From Microcoleus vaginatus HSN003 (lineage in GTDB: Bacteria > Cyanobacteriota > Cyanobacteriia > Cyanobacteriales > Microcoleaceae), in contig NZ_CP031705.1 in the NCBI RefSeq assembly GCF_022701255.1, forward strand, positions 5,208,001 through 5,272,000: 64,000 nucleotides of DNA, given 5' to 3'. Position numbers and translations under genes: made by a program. Each line of letters opens with the position of its first letter. Position 1 is the stretch's first letter. The notes beneath the pieces are model-generated. The model was not told the origin of the DNA and did no database searches. It saw nothing but the letters and a program-made list of their open reading frames with translations. This document shows positions 9,293 through 19,015 of the stretch, in pieces.

Positions 9293-9533
9293 CAGTAGTT
9301 TGGCATCTTTGGTAATAGGCTCTTGGGTTGCGGTAAATTAGTGGAATCTAGGAATTGACCGATCGAACTGGAGAACTGAAGGGCGATCGGGTTCCTAACT
9401 ACTAATTTCCAATTAAGACCCCCGCCCTGGGCAATTTATCTACTACCAAAAGTTGATTTTTTTATATCCCAAAATTTGTTTAAACTTGATCGATTAAGTT
9501 TAAATAACTTATCTGAGCCTATAGGATAAAGTC

Positions 9534-10484
9534 ATGGCTAATCAACTTCCTCCTTTATTGGTAACTTTTGATGCAGATGTTTTAATGGCTGGCAGAACCC
9601 AAGTTTGGCAAGAATATGCCAAGGTGGGAACTTGCTATATCCCGGAAGTAGTGTACGACGAAATAGATCGTCTGACAGGGCAGGCCGTGGAAAAAGATCA
9701 AGAGCAAGTAGCTAGAGAGTTTATGCGATTTTTTGCCGACAGTGGCTGGATTGCAACTGACGCTCAGGAAACACACCGAGCTCTCGAACCTTCGATCAAA
9801 AATCAAAGCAAGCCAGCAATGCTAGTAGTGGCTACGGCTCAGTGCGTTTACGGTTTGGCGACCGAACACCCGGAGGCATTGGTGATTTTTGTCTCCAACA
9901 GCCAGCCTCTGCTGAAGCGGCTGGCTTCTGTAGGTGCTACGAATCTCTGCGGGATTACCGGGGCGATGCTGTTAAATTGGGCCAGGAAAGGGGAACGCCC
10001 GCCGGCGGCGACTCAGCAATTGCAAAGTTTGATGCGTACCCTCGCCGAACGCAAATCGGCTCAGCGCCCTAACAGCAGAATTCAGGATGCTGCTGTGGGC
10101 CAAACGGGGGCTTCTGCTAGCAAGTTAACGGGAACCCGCGGCGCTTCTGAATTGAAGTCGGCCAGCAGTTTTACTAAAACTAATAAAACGGGTTTGACTG
10201 AGAAGCGCAGTGCGAGTTCGCGCCCCAAAACGCCGCGGCGCAGTCGCGAGGAGTCGAAAGATTACGAGCCGGCTGTATATCGCATTAAACATATTACACC
10301 TCCGAAAAAAAGGAACAGCGGTTTTCTGTCTACTGTGTTCAATTTTTTGGGAGCGTTATTTTTCTTGACGGTAGCGGTGGGTATTTTGTGGCGAGTGTTC
10401 GATGTTAGGGGTTTTAGAAAAACTTTTGTGCCGGCTCTACCGCAGCCTGTACAACAATTTGTTAAGTCGATCGACCCTAAATAA
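9534..10484 (+). CDS. PIN-domain protein with C-terminal membrane anchor
   Basis: A 316-residue protein. Residues 8-150 look like a PIN nuclease fold, with acidic residues in TFDADVLMAG, in EVVYDEIDRL and in the region near FVSNSQPLLKRL. The middle, residues 165-250, is Ser/Lys/Arg-rich and probably disordered. A single hydrophobic helix at about 263-285 (TVFNFLGALFFLTVAVGIL) anchors it. PIN domains usually cleave RNA, but the membrane anchor and lack of an adjacent antitoxin argue against a standard toxin-antitoxin pair. Activity is not proven, since the acidic quartet can be only partly assigned by eye. Confidence 0.65.
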   Translation: MANQLPPLLVTFDADVLMAGRTQVWQEYAKVGTCYIPEVVYDEIDRLTGQAVEKDQEQVAREFMRFFADSGWIATDAQETHRALEPSIKNQSKPAMLVVATAQCVYGLATEHPEALVIFVSNSQPLLKRLASVGATNLCGITGAMLLNWARKGERPPAATQQLQSLMRTLAERKSAQRPNSRIQDAAVGQTGASASKLTGTRGASELKSASSFTKTNKTGLTEKRSASSRPKTPRRSREESKDYEPAVYRIKHITPPKKRNSGFLSTVFNFLGALFFLTVAVGILWRVFDVRGFRKTFVPALPQPVQQFVKSIDPK

Positions 10485-10736
10485 TCTGGTTGTCTGAAAA
10501 TTCTACCTTCAGATCCGGCTGACTTGTGCATTCGGTCATCGTTAATCTCGCACCTTCGGAAACTGCGATCGCACGCTTGATTCACAAATTAGTTCGCTCC
10601 CCTAAATATAGCGGTAAGGTTCTTGTGGCGCACCCTAGGGTTAGAATTTCTGGCCTTAGTCGGCTGGGAATTTTCAACGGCTACTATCACAACAGAAGAT
10701 GAAGGCTTCACTTTAGTGTTCTAAAAATCCATCGCC

Positions 10737-10919
10737 ATGCTGAACGGGAATGAAATAATTAGTGGATTAGCACTGGCTTTTGCGGGTTTTGCTTATGCTT
10801 TAGTATTTTTTGTTCTTCTTCCTTTCAGATAGTACGATTATGCAGCACCACTTGGGGCAATAGCAATGGCGATCGCCTTTACTCTAGCAATAATATCGTT
10901 TCCGGTTGCATCGGAATAA
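10737..10919 (+). pseudogene. Possible broken small membrane-protein gene
   Basis: ATG at 10737 opens a 31-codon frame rich in hydrophobic residues that stops at a TAG (10830-10832). The same frame continues for 28 more codons with a second hydrophobic helix (APLGAIAMAIAFTLAIIS) and ends inside a MITE-like element at 10917-10919. Together this would be a two-helix protein of about 60 residues, split by one stop codon and cut at its 3' end by the insertion. The pattern is visible, but the gene identity is unknown and the first 31 codons might be a functional small protein on their own. Confidence 0.3.
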
Positions 10920-11025
10920 TAAAATCGAGTCAACAGTTAACACTCAACCATTCAGTTTTTCGACCCCGAGGTAACAGTCAACAGTCAACAGTCAACCATA
11001 ATTCCGGTGCAACCGGAATTGGTAT
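10893..11025 (+). mobile_element. MITE-like element, copy 1
   Basis: About 133 bases flanked by imperfect terminal inverted repeats: 21 of 25 positions match between the left end (atatcgtttccggttgca...) and the reverse complement of the right end. The interior is non-coding and contains the phrase ataaaatcgagtcaaca and repeated gtcaaca units. Two further copies occur at 11543 and 30659. The right end supplies the first two bases of the start codon of the next gene. Confidence 0.7.
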
Positions 11026-11539
11026 GAATTGGCTACTATCTGCATTGTTGCTAACTGGCTGGAGTTGGGTGGCTGCATTATGTGGTTTTCAGATAGCCCT
11101 CAGGTTTTTTGGTAGCGTGTTTCTGGAAGATGGGCTGTACCTGCCAAATTTGTTGTTTTTTGGAACTATGATCGTAGGATATACGAGCGTTTATACCAGT
11201 TTTTCACAACAAAAAACACTGGTAATGGTGGGTTTATGTACAGGATTTTTTCTGGATTCAATGTACTTATTTTTGATTGGTGGCTATGTGATCAAAGGCA
11301 AAAATCCGTTTCATGCTTCTTCTACCCAGATGCTGCCACTGTTGAATCAAAGGGTAGAAATTATCACCGACAATCCCAAACAATTGTATTTGAATGGCAA
11401 AACAGGCGAACTCACGCATATTAACCGTTATGAGGTGACAGTGAAACTAGATTTTGGAGGAGACGAGAGATTGATGTGGCGCTATGTCGATGTATGGTGG
11501 CAGGATATTAAGGCTGCTAACAAACAGAAATCCCAGTAA
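11024..11539 (+). CDS. Small membrane protein of unknown function between two MITE-like copies
   Basis: A 171-residue protein with about four hydrophobic helices (roughly residues 4-27, 39-57, 66-86 and a weaker one) and a C-terminal soluble region of about 65 residues rich in charged and aromatic residues (DERLMWRYVDVWWQDIKAAN). I recognise no family. Its ATG overlaps the last bases of MITE copy 1, and copy 2 starts 4 bases after its stop codon, so the gene is tightly bracketed by two direct copies of one element. No other in-frame start is available, since an upstream stop lies inside the element. Confidence 0.6.
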   Translation: MNWLLSALLLTGWSWVAALCGFQIALRFFGSVFLEDGLYLPNLLFFGTMIVGYTSVYTSFSQQKTLVMVGLCTGFFLDSMYLFLIGGYVIKGKNPFHASSTQMLPLLNQRVEIITDNPKQLYLNGKTGELTHINRYEVTVKLDFGGDERLMWRYVDVWWQDIKAANKQKSQ

Positions 11540-11542
11540 TTT

Positions 11543-11669
11543 ATATCATTTTCGCTGGTATGGGAATAATAAAATTGAGTCAACACTTAACACTCAACCA
11601 TTCAGTTTTTCGACCCAGAGTTAACAGTCAACAATCAACAATCATGAGGAGTGTAACCGGAATTGATAT
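11543..11669 (+). mobile_element. MITE-like element, copy 2
   Basis: About 127 bases in the same orientation as copy 1, with the shared interior (ataaaattgagtcaacac and gttaacagtcaacaatcaac). The left end is more diverged (atatcattttcgctggtatg), while the right end keeps gtaaccggaattgatat. It fills the whole gap between two convergent genes, and its last base is part of the stop codon of the UPF0182 gene. Confidence 0.7.
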
Positions 11670-14600
11670 CAATCACTATTTAAAGCTGGCGCTGTTCCTT
11701 CTACAGGTCGAATAATGATCGGTTTAGTAGTAGATGGTTGCTGAAAAAGTGCCTTGAGTGCCAATTCAAGATTTTCTGCCATGACTATGCGGTTTTCGTA
11801 GACAGCAATAACTCTGACTAAAGTTGGCAAACTATTGCGCTCTGCTTCTAAGTAAAGAGGTTCCACATACAGTAAAGATTGTTCAATGGGAATTACTAAT
11901 AAGTTTCCTTGAATTGCTTGTGAACCCTGGCGACTCCAGAGAGATATTTGTTCGGAAATAACGGGATCTTGATTAATTAAAGCTTCTATTTGTTCCGGGC
12001 CATAAACTAATCGCTGTTTGGGAAACAGATACAACAGCAATTTTCCGTAATTGCCACCATCGGATCGCCCTGCAATCCAAGCAATTAAATTGTTGCGAGT
12101 TACTGGTGTAAATGGGAGCAGCAAAATAAATTCTTCTGCTGTTTCCGTGGGCAGTTTTGTAATCAAATAATACGGTGCTACGGGCTGCTGTTCGCTGCCA
12201 TAAATTTCATTGGGAACTCGCCATAAATCCTCCCGATTGTAAAATACTTGCGGGTCTTCCATATGATAAGTTAGCAAGCGTTCGGATTGAATGCTCAACA
12301 AATCTACTGGATATCTGATATGTTTGCGTAGAGCCGGAGGCATTTTGTCTAGGGGTTGGAAGAGTCCGGGAAAGATAGCCATCCAACTGTTAATAATCGG
12401 ATCGGAGGGATAGGCAACGTAGAAATCAACAGACCCGTTGTAGGCATCAATTACTACTTTTACGGAGTTACGGATGTAGTTAAATTCATGATTTCCGGGG
12501 TCAGAATAGGGATAGCGAGGACTTGCTGTATAGGCATCGATAATCCAGTAAAGATAGTTGGGATGTTTATCATTAGCAGAGGGTGAAGGTTTAATCTTGT
12601 TGCCATTTCCCTCCCTTTCTTTTTCTATGTCCTCATTGCTAAGATTGGCGTTTGCTACTACTAAATACGGGTCGGAATCGTAGCGCAAAAAAGGAGCGAT
12701 CGCCCGGACTCTTTTGTTAATATTTCGGCGGTACAGCAATTTAGTTTCTGGCGTAAAATTGCGGGTGAGCGCCATTTGCCAATTTTTGAGATAATTAGCA
12801 AACAGCCAGCGCCGCCATATTGAACCGATCGCAATTCCGCCCCTACCCTTGTAAGTATTGTAAACATTTTCTTCGCCGCTGGGATAATCAAATTCTTTGA
12901 CTTTTGTGGGCGTCATGGCGTCTGTATCGGTGATTTCGCCGTAGTAAATTCGCGGGTAGCCGATCGGAATACTGGCCCGAATTTGAGCGCTAGTGACTTC
13001 CAAAGCAGTCTCTCCTTTCTGGGCTGCAACTCCAATATCTTTGACAAAATAATCGGGTAAACCGCCGACACCGACTCTGTTTACGGGAGAAAGAGTAAAG
13101 CCGTAACCGTGAGTGTAAACTAGGTGTTCGTTCACCCAAGTTTGAGCTTCGGGGGCAACTGCTGTGTAATCTAATTCCCGGGCTGCCAGAAATACTTGTT
13201 GGCTGTCCGAATCTCCCTTTTGTGCTTTTTCATTTTTGATTGTGTAGCGATCGATATCGGCATCAGGAAATGTATAATATGGTCTAATTTGCTGTAATTG
13301 TCGGTTTGTTTGCAGCAGCGGTCGCTTGTCCCACAGCCTGATATTGCTAATAGTAAGTTGATTTTTTTCTAAGTCGGCATAAGTAAGTTTGCCGGCGGGA
13401 TCGAATGTTTTTATTTCAATTTTGTTGAGATCAAAGGCTTCTTTAGTAAAGGCTATGCTGCGCTGAATGTACGGCCTTTCTCGTGCTAGTTCGTTGGGTT
13501 GAACTATGAGCTGCTGCACAATTTCGGGCAGCAGCATACCTCCCACCACAGTTAAAGTTAGCCATGCTAAAAGAATTTTTTTTATGAGTTCATTTTTAAT
13601 TTTGAATTGGTAAACCTGCCACAGCATCAAAAGCGCGATCGCCCCCGCCAAAATACTCAAAAATCCATAGACGGGTAGCCGCACCGTCACGTCAGCATAA
13701 TTTGCCCCGTAAGTAACGTCTCCTCGCGAATACAGCAATGCGTAGCGCCCCAACCAGTAGCGGAATGCAATGGCTAGCATTAAAGCTGCACCCAACCCGT
13801 ACAAGTGACGCTGCTGCGATCGAGAAAATCCCAAAAATATCCCTTGACTCAGGCTATTTCCTGACAGCAAATATGTTAAAGCACAAGATACTAAACTATA
13901 CAAAAATACAACTGTCAGCCCGAATCCTAGCAAATCTAAGATGGGCAAAATAAATACATAAAAGCTAATATTTTGATTGAAAAGAGGGTCGGTTGTGTTA
14001 AAGTTAATAGGGTGAAAATATTGCAAAACATTTGTCCAGCGACTGGCGACAATAAGCCCGATCGCCAAACTGAGAAAAAAAGCGATCGCCCGCAGCCAAA
14101 AATCAGGCTTAATTACCACAGCTAACATTGTCCCCAGCAACAAGCCCAACTGCCACCAGCGAGAAAATAGCTGCACCCCTATTTGCTGGATTGACTCTAT
14201 TCCCAACTCCACGGGCGGCGCAGGTAAATTGTCAGCTATACCGAAATAGGTGATGCTGCTTGCAGCTAACAGCCCGCAGTGAATTACTGTCAAAGTTGCG
14301 ATCAAACTCAATCCGAATACTGCTAACAGCAGCCAGGAAAAGGTAATTGGGGATTTAGCAACAGGTATTTCGTAATTCTTCCCGGTATTCTTCCGCGTGT
14401 TGTTCGCCCCCAGTGAAGCGAATAGCGCCCCCACAACGGGCGATTTTCTTTCCTCTGCGGGATGTTGCAGGCGGCGGGCTAAAGCCAAATTTCCGAGCAA
14501 AAAGACAGAAGAAACAGCAATTGCGATCGTCCCCAGCAACCCTTGAGTTTTCAGCTTTAATAGAAAAACCTGAAGATATCCAACTTCCTGAAACCAGAGA

Positions 14601-14689
14601 ATTTCTGCCGCCATGCGGGAGGCAAGTTCAAAAACCAGCCATAGCCCCGCAATCAGTAGCATTATTTGATAAATTCGCCTATTAGTCAT
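11669..14689 (-). CDS. UPF0182 family large membrane protein
   Basis: A 1006-residue protein with about seven N-terminal membrane helices over the first 390 residues, then a large soluble domain. The conserved soluble region (NIRLWDKRPLLQTNRQLQQI, TYTHGYG-like segment VYTHGYGFTLSPVN, and YPRIYYGEI) identifies the UPF0182/COG1615 family, which is widespread in cyanobacteria and actinobacteria and has no known function. Compared with many members it carries an extra N-terminal insertion of about 40 residues after the second helix. The stop codon TGA is formed from the terminal repeat of the MITE-like element at 11543-11669, so the last residues may differ from the ancestral protein. It lies 223 bases downstream of hemA. 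Confidence 0.85.
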   Translation of the reverse strand: MTNRRIYQIMLLIAGLWLVFELASRMAAEILWFQEVGYLQVFLLKLKTQGLLGTIAIAVSSVFLLGNLALARRLQHPAEERKSPVVGALFASLGANNTRKNTGKNYEIPVAKSPITFSWLLLAVFGLSLIATLTVIHCGLLAASSITYFGIADNLPAPPVELGIESIQQIGVQLFSRWWQLGLLLGTMLAVVIKPDFWLRAIAFFLSLAIGLIVASRWTNVLQYFHPINFNTTDPLFNQNISFYVFILPILDLLGFGLTVVFLYSLVSCALTYLLSGNSLSQGIFLGFSRSQQRHLYGLGAALMLAIAFRYWLGRYALLYSRGDVTYGANYADVTVRLPVYGFLSILAGAIALLMLWQVYQFKIKNELIKKILLAWLTLTVVGGMLLPEIVQQLIVQPNELARERPYIQRSIAFTKEAFDLNKIEIKTFDPAGKLTYADLEKNQLTISNIRLWDKRPLLQTNRQLQQIRPYYTFPDADIDRYTIKNEKAQKGDSDSQQVFLAARELDYTAVAPEAQTWVNEHLVYTHGYGFTLSPVNRVGVGGLPDYFVKDIGVAAQKGETALEVTSAQIRASIPIGYPRIYYGEITDTDAMTPTKVKEFDYPSGEENVYNTYKGRGGIAIGSIWRRWLFANYLKNWQMALTRNFTPETKLLYRRNINKRVRAIAPFLRYDSDPYLVVANANLSNEDIEKEREGNGNKIKPSPSANDKHPNYLYWIIDAYTASPRYPYSDPGNHEFNYIRNSVKVVIDAYNGSVDFYVAYPSDPIINSWMAIFPGLFQPLDKMPPALRKHIRYPVDLLSIQSERLLTYHMEDPQVFYNREDLWRVPNEIYGSEQQPVAPYYLITKLPTETAEEFILLLPFTPVTRNNLIAWIAGRSDGGNYGKLLLYLFPKQRLVYGPEQIEALINQDPVISEQISLWSRQGSQAIQGNLLVIPIEQSLLYVEPLYLEAERNSLPTLVRVIAVYENRIVMAENLELALKALFQQPSTTKPIIIRPVEGTAPALNSD

Positions 14690-14727
14690 TAGTTATTAAT
14701 CATTAGTTATTAGTCATTAGCTATTGG
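14687..14727. repeat. Heptamer-type AT-rich tandem repeat
   Basis: Several imperfect tandem units of the form tcattag/ttattag lie directly upstream of the UPF0182 start codon. They belong to the short tandemly repeated sequences common in filamentous cyanobacteria. Confidence 0.6.
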
Positions 14728-14874
14728 TTGAATGATAACTGATATCAGGTTCGAGCAATTTACCCTCCCGAACGATGCTTTTGCCGCAAGGGTTGGAGGC
14801 ATTTTTATTCATGGTAATTGACCCGACATAATATGACTCCTGCTTTCCTGTCAACGGCTAACTGCTTTCCTGTC

Positions 14875-14909
14875 AACTGACTAATGACTAATGACCAATG
14901 ACTAATGAC
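14875..14909. repeat. Heptamer-type AT-rich tandem repeat
   Basis: Units of the form actaatg repeat with small changes just after the hemA stop codon, complementary in type to the block at 14687-14727. No function can be assigned. Confidence 0.6.
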
Positions 14910-14912
14910 AAA

Positions 14913-16205
14913 CTAGCTGTACTGCTGATTGACATCCACATCCAAATTAAACAGTGTTTGCAAAGTTTGCATCGCTTGCCGCCGCGCCTCAATATCCTGC
15001 TGAGCCCGCAACTGTACCATCGGATCGTGCAAAATCTTATTCACAATCCCCCTTGTTAAAGATTCAATCACGTCTTGATGTTTCTCCGAAAATTCCGAAC
15101 CCAGACGCGATAAAGCTTTTTCTAACTCTTGTTCTCGAATCAATTCTATCTTATCCCGCAAACAGCTAATAGTAGGAACAGTTTCCAAACTGCGCCACCA
15201 GAGATCAAAAGCCTCTACTTCCTGTTCCAGCAAGCCCTGAGCTTCCATTGCCATTTTGCGACGGCTTTCGTGATTTTGAGCTACCACTGCTTTCAAGTCA
15301 TCCACATTAAACGATCGCACATTAGCGAGTTCGTTCGCATCCGAATCAATGTTGCGTGGCACAGAAATATCCACCAACATCAAAGGGCGATTCGGTTCTA
15401 AAACCGATTCCAATTTAGCTTTATTTAACAGTGGCTCGGTAGCTGCCGTACTGGTAAAAACCAAGTCAGAACTGGCAATTACCTGCATCATTTCCGAGAG
15501 CTGATACAGGTGCAATTCAGCATCTTTAAACTGACCGGCCAACTCCAGGGCGCCCCGCACAGAGCGGTTAACGATCGAAATATGGCTAGCTCCTTTTGAG
15601 AGCAAATGCTGTACCAAAAGCCGCGACATTTTGCCAGCACCGATAATCGCAATTTTGCTGCTTGGTAAATGCTGACCCTTCATTTGAGCCAATTCTGCCG
15701 CCGCCGAAGAAATCGAAACTGCACCAGTACCGATGCTAGTTTCGGTGCGAACTCGCTTCCCTGCTGTGAGAGCTTGTTTGAACAAGCGCTCTAAAATTCT
15801 GCCTACACCTTTGTACTGCTGGGCGAGTTTGTGAGTTTGTTTCACCTGAGCCAAAATTTGTCCTTCTCCGAGAACCAAACTGTCGAGGCCAGAAGCCACT
15901 CGCATCAAGTGCATCACAGCATCTTCGTGCAGCAAAATAAACAGGTGAGGGCGCAAAGACTGCAAAGGAACTTTACTGCATTCCGAAAGGAACTGAATAA
16001 CCTCTCGCACACCAGGTTCCGACTCGCTGGTAACAATATAAATCTCTAAACGGTTGCAAGTGCTGAGAATAGCAACCTCTTGAATGTGCGGGTAGCCGCG
16101 CAATTGGGCGATCGCCGCTTCAACTTTCTGTTCTGGAATGCTCAGTTTTTCGCGAACTTCAACCGGCGCTGTTTTGTGGCTGAGACCTACGACTGCAATA
16201 TTCAT
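14913..16205 (-). CDS. hemA: Glutamyl-tRNA reductase
   Basis: Reduces glutamyl-tRNA(Glu) to glutamate-1-semialdehyde, the first committed step of heme and chlorophyll synthesis, using NADPH in the cytosol. The N-terminus [20 protein letters not shown], the active-site cysteine in STCNRLEIY (about residue 50), the tRNA/substrate region [19 protein letters not shown], the Rossmann motif [10 protein letters not shown] and a C-terminal dimerisation helix are all present. The length of 430 residues is normal. Heme feedback in this family acts through the N-terminal region, which looks intact. The gene is followed on the same strand by the UPF0182 gene and preceded by glpX. Confidence 0.97.
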   Translation of the reverse strand: MNIAVVGLSHKTAPVEVREKLSIPEQKVEAAIAQLRGYPHIQEVAILSTCNRLEIYIVTSESEPGVREVIQFLSECSKVPLQSLRPHLFILLHEDAVMHLMRVASGLDSLVLGEGQILAQVKQTHKLAQQYKGVGRILERLFKQALTAGKRVRTETSIGTGAVSISSAAAELAQMKGQHLPSSKIAIIGAGKMSRLLVQHLLSKGASHISIVNRSVRGALELAGQFKDAELHLYQLSEMMQVIASSDLVFTSTAATEPLLNKAKLESVLEPNRPLMLVDISVPRNIDSDANELANVRSFNVDDLKAVVAQNHESRRKMAMEAQGLLEQEVEAFDLWWRSLETVPTISCLRDKIELIREQELEKALSRLGSEFSEKHQDVIESLTRGIVNKILHDPMVQLRAQQDIEARRQAMQTLQTLFNLDVDVNQQYS

Positions 16206-16350
16206 ATCTGTGATTTGTCACTATTTCTTTCTTAGTTGTTAACAGTCACCTGCTATTAGTTCTTAGTTTATCGCTAATTGCTAATCATCGGTGACTGTTA
16301 ACATTTAACTGTTAATTGTTAACATTTAACTGTTAACCCCTAACTAATCA

Positions 16351-17388
16351 CTAATTCAATTGCAAAGATTTCGGCTGGTCAAACATATGGATTGTATCCA
16401 CAAACCGAGCAGTTTTCGACTGAGAAGAAATTACCAAACTTTCAGTGCGAGCGCCACCACCAAAGAAGCGAACTCCATCCATCAGCGTTCCGGGAGTAAT
16501 CCCGCAAGCTGCAAACAGAACTGTTTCTCCCGATGCCAACTCTTCAGCATTGTAAATCTTGTCTGGGTCTGTAATGCCCATGTCATTAAGTCGAGCGATA
16601 TTGCTCTCTTTGCTTTCACCGATCAAACCAGTTTTTACAACAGCCGGATCGTAAATTAACTGCCCTTGGAAGTGACCGCCCAAACAGCGCATTGCTGCTG
16701 CGGAAATCACACCTTCGGGTGCAGCGCCAATACCCATAAGTGCGTGGATGTTGGAACCAGAAAACGCGCAAGAAATCGCTGCCGAAACGTCGCCGTCGCT
16801 GATCAACCGAACTCTTGCACCCGCTTGCCGAATTTCATTAATTAAATCTTTGTGTCGGGGGCGATCCATGACCACCACCACCAAATCTTCAATACTGCGG
16901 CCGAGACAATCAGAGATAATTTTGAGGTTTTGAGTGGGCGTTTTGCGAATATCTACATGATTCTTAGCAGCCGCAGGAGCAGCCAATTTGTTCATGTAGA
17001 AATCCGGTGCCGCAAACAAACCACCTTTTTCAGAGATTGCCAAAACTGCCATCGAACCGTTTTGACCGTAAGCAACCAGGTTAGTACCTTCGCAGGGGTC
17101 AACAGCGATGTCAATTTCGATCAGTTCATCTAGGTTGCAGACATCTTTGGCATCTTCGCGGGTACAAATACCTACTTGTTCGCCGATGTAAAGCATGGGT
17201 GCGTCATCGCGTTCGCCTTCGCCGATCACGATGCGGCCGCGCATATGAATTTTGTTCATGCGCTCCCGCATGGCTTCTACAGCCACTCTGTCGGCTTCAT
17301 CTTTCTCGCCTTTGCCCATCAAGCGAGCGGAGGCGATGGCTGCCTGCTCAACTACTTCGATAATCTCTAAACCGATTACATTGTCCAC
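16351..17388 (-). CDS. glpX: Class II fructose-1,6-/sedoheptulose-1,7-bisphosphatase
   Basis: A 345-residue dual-function bisphosphatase of the Calvin cycle and gluconeogenesis, releasing the C1 phosphate of FBP and SBP in the cytosol. Family motifs include [15 protein letters not shown], the metal-binding DPCEGTN and [15 protein letters not shown]. Translation most likely begins at a GTG (17388), which gives the expected N-terminus [20 protein letters not shown]. In cyanobacteria this enzyme carries SBPase activity for carbon fixation. It is divergent, across 495 bases, from a CBS-CP12 gene whose product is expected to act in the same cycle. AMP and redox regulation are known for the family; nothing specific is visible here. 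Confidence 0.96.
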   Translation of the reverse strand: MDNVIGLEIIEVVEQAAIASARLMGKGEKDEADRVAVEAMRERMNKIHMRGRIVIGEGERDDAPMLYIGEQVGICTREDAKDVCNLDELIEIDIAVDPCEGTNLVAYGQNGSMAVLAISEKGGLFAAPDFYMNKLAAPAAAKNHVDIRKTPTQNLKIISDCLGRSIEDLVVVVMDRPRHKDLINEIRQAGARVRLISDGDVSAAISCAFSGSNIHALMGIGAAPEGVISAAAMRCLGGHFQGQLIYDPAVVKTGLIGESKESNIARLNDMGITDPDKIYNAEELASGETVLFAACGITPGTLMDGVRFFGGGARTESLVISSQSKTARFVDTIHMFDQPKSLQLN

Positions 17389-17883
17389 GAACTAGATCCT
17401 CCCAACTGCTGATGCGTGCCTTGTGCTCTTTTGCACTCCCAGCAATCAAGTTTATCAGAGGCGGGGATCTCTGCGAGCGCAAGCACTTGCTTAGTTTGTG
17501 TTAACTTTTGCTTCTTTGGGACTAGGGCTGCAAAATCTGAGTCGAACCAGCTCAAGGATCTGATCGCCCCAATACTTCACTCTTGCTTGGAGAATCGCAC
17601 GCTAGCCCCGTCTGAGCGCTAAATCGCGGACTCCAGAGGTTCCGGGGGAGCGAGGGGCTGTTTGAGCCAATTTGTCATCCCGATGGCCGTTAAAGGTTTT
17701 ATGATTAGTTTGCGATCGCACGATTTCTCAGAAACCTGGTTGCTAGACCGGATTTCTCGTTACTAAACCCAAAATTTTGGTAGAAACCCGATTTCTGAGG
17801 GTAAGTCCTAATGATGATCACCAATCAAATGGACCGCCCCAAATCGGGACCCAGTAGACTTTATCAGCGGGAAGGAATAAAAA
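17389..17883. other. Divergent intergenic region between glpX and CBS-CP12
   Basis: A 495-base region that must hold both promoters. It contains one copy of a dispersed inverted-repeat family near 17728-17797 (gaaacctggttgctag against ggtagaaacccgatttct); a related copy occurs at 53549-53610. The last 15 bases hold a strong Shine-Dalgarno (ggaaggaa) for CBS-CP12. No gene is seen. Confidence 0.5.
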
Positions 17884-18501
17884 ATGATGATGAAAGCCCA
17901 AGATATTATGACAAAAGAAGTGGTCACTATTCGCGGTTCGGCAACTGTAGCTGAAGCGGTAGCGATGATGAACGATTTGTGTTTGCGTGCGTTGATTGTG
18001 GAACGCCGCCACGAACAAGATGCCTACGGCATAGTGACAGAAACGGATATTGTCTATAAAGTAGCAGCCTACGGAGTAGACCCGAAAAAAGTCCGCGTCT
18101 TCGAGATTATGACCAAACCGTGCATTACGGTCAATCCTGACTTGGGTGTGGAATATGTCGCTAGGTTGTTCGCGAATACCCGCATCCGCCGGGCGCCGGT
18201 GATTAAGGACGAGCTACTGGGGATTATTTCGGTCACAGATATCTTGACAAAAAGCGATTTTGTCGAGAAACCGAAAAGTGTTTTATTTGAGGAAGAAATC
18301 GAACAGGCGATCGCGGATGCCAGAACTATCTGTGCCGAGAAAGGCGCTACTTCTAGAGAGTGCGCGGTAGCGTGGGATATTGTAGAGGAAATGCAGGCTG
18401 AGGCTTCTCACCAGCGATCGATGAAGCTTGACAAAACGGCTTTTGACGAGTATTGCGAGGAAAATCCCGAGGCCGCTGAAGCGCGGATGTACGAGAGTTA
18501 A
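17884..18501 (+). CDS. CBS-CP12 fusion protein
   Basis: A 205-residue protein. Residues 4-125 form a pair of CBS motifs, which usually bind adenosine nucleotides (GIVTETDIVYKV and GIISVTDILTK). Residues 137-205 form a CP12 domain: the N-terminal cysteine pair C150/C160 in ICAEKGATSREC, the AWD-x-VEE core, then YCEENPEAAEARMYE. In CP12 the last segment normally ends with a second cysteine; here it is Ala200, so only C191 of the C-terminal pair remains. CP12 tethers GAPDH and phosphoribulokinase under oxidising or dark conditions. Fusion to CBS suggests adenylate-controlled Calvin-cycle regulation, which fits its place opposite glpX. Three tandem ATG codons begin the gene; I use the first. Confidence 0.92.
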   Translation: MMMKAQDIMTKEVVTIRGSATVAEAVAMMNDLCLRALIVERRHEQDAYGIVTETDIVYKVAAYGVDPKKVRVFEIMTKPCITVNPDLGVEYVARLFANTRIRRAPVIKDELLGIISVTDILTKSDFVEKPKSVLFEEEIEQAIADARTICAEKGATSRECAVAWDIVEEMQAEASHQRSMKLDKTAFDEYCEENPEAAEARMYES

Positions 18502-18513
18502 TTTAGTTATTAG

Positions 18514-18583
18514 TAATTAGCTATTAGTTATTAGCTATCAACTCTTATTTATGGATTGATAACTAATAACTAATAGCTAATAA
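18514..18583. terminator. Long inverted repeat between convergent genes
   Basis: Two arms of about 27 bases built from heptamer units (taattagctattagttatta and its complement) are separated by a short AT-rich loop. The structure lies between the convergent CBS-CP12 and VOC genes and could stop transcription from both sides, although it lacks a clear U-tract. It may equally be a heptamer repeat inverted by chance amplification. Confidence 0.45.
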
Positions 18584-18628
18584 TCGGAACTAGCTTTTTT
18601 TCTGCGATCTTCACCAAAAATAAAAAAT

Positions 18629-19015
18629 TTAAATGTTTGGCGCCATCATACAAAACACGTTCAGCTTATTCCCATCAAGATCCCGAAAATATCCCGCATA
18701 AAACCCCGGCAACACTCCTCTTGGTCCGGCCGGTCCTTCATCCTTAGCCCCCAGTTCGATCGCTTTGTTATAAACTAAGTTGACTTTTTCTGGACTGTCA
18801 ACTTGAAGAGCTATCATTACTCCATTGCCAACAGTTGCTGTGTTACCATCAAAGGGTTTTGTAATAGCAAGTCCTGGTTGCTCAATAGAAACGCCCCATG
18901 CGATAAATTGGTCGAATTCCATGAATCGTCGAGCGCCAATTTCAGCAAGCAAAGCATCATAAAACTTGGCGGCAGTTTCAATATCGTTGGTACCGAGTGT
19001 AACGTATCCGATCAT
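18629..19015 (-). CDS. VOC-family (glyoxalase/bleomycin-resistance fold) protein
   Basis: A 128-residue single VOC domain. It begins with the usual beta strand MIGYVTLGTNDIETAAKFYDALL and ends with YFRDLDGNKLNVF, the last strand that normally supplies a metal ligand. The family includes glyoxalases, dioxygenases and antibiotic-binding proteins, and the substrate cannot be told. It is short and has no partner gene. An AT-rich spacer separates it from the SRAP gene. Confidence 0.85.
   Translation of the reverse strand: MIGYVTLGTNDIETAAKFYDALLAEIGARRFMEFDQFIAWGVSIEQPGLAITKPFDGNTATVGNGVMIALQVDSPEKVNLVYNKAIELGAKDEGPAGPRGVLPGFYAGYFRDLDGNKLNVFCMMAPNI

Noticed and set aside
9534-10484. Toxin of a PIN-type toxin-antitoxin pair
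   Set aside because: The protein is too long, has a membrane anchor, and no small antitoxin gene is adjacent.
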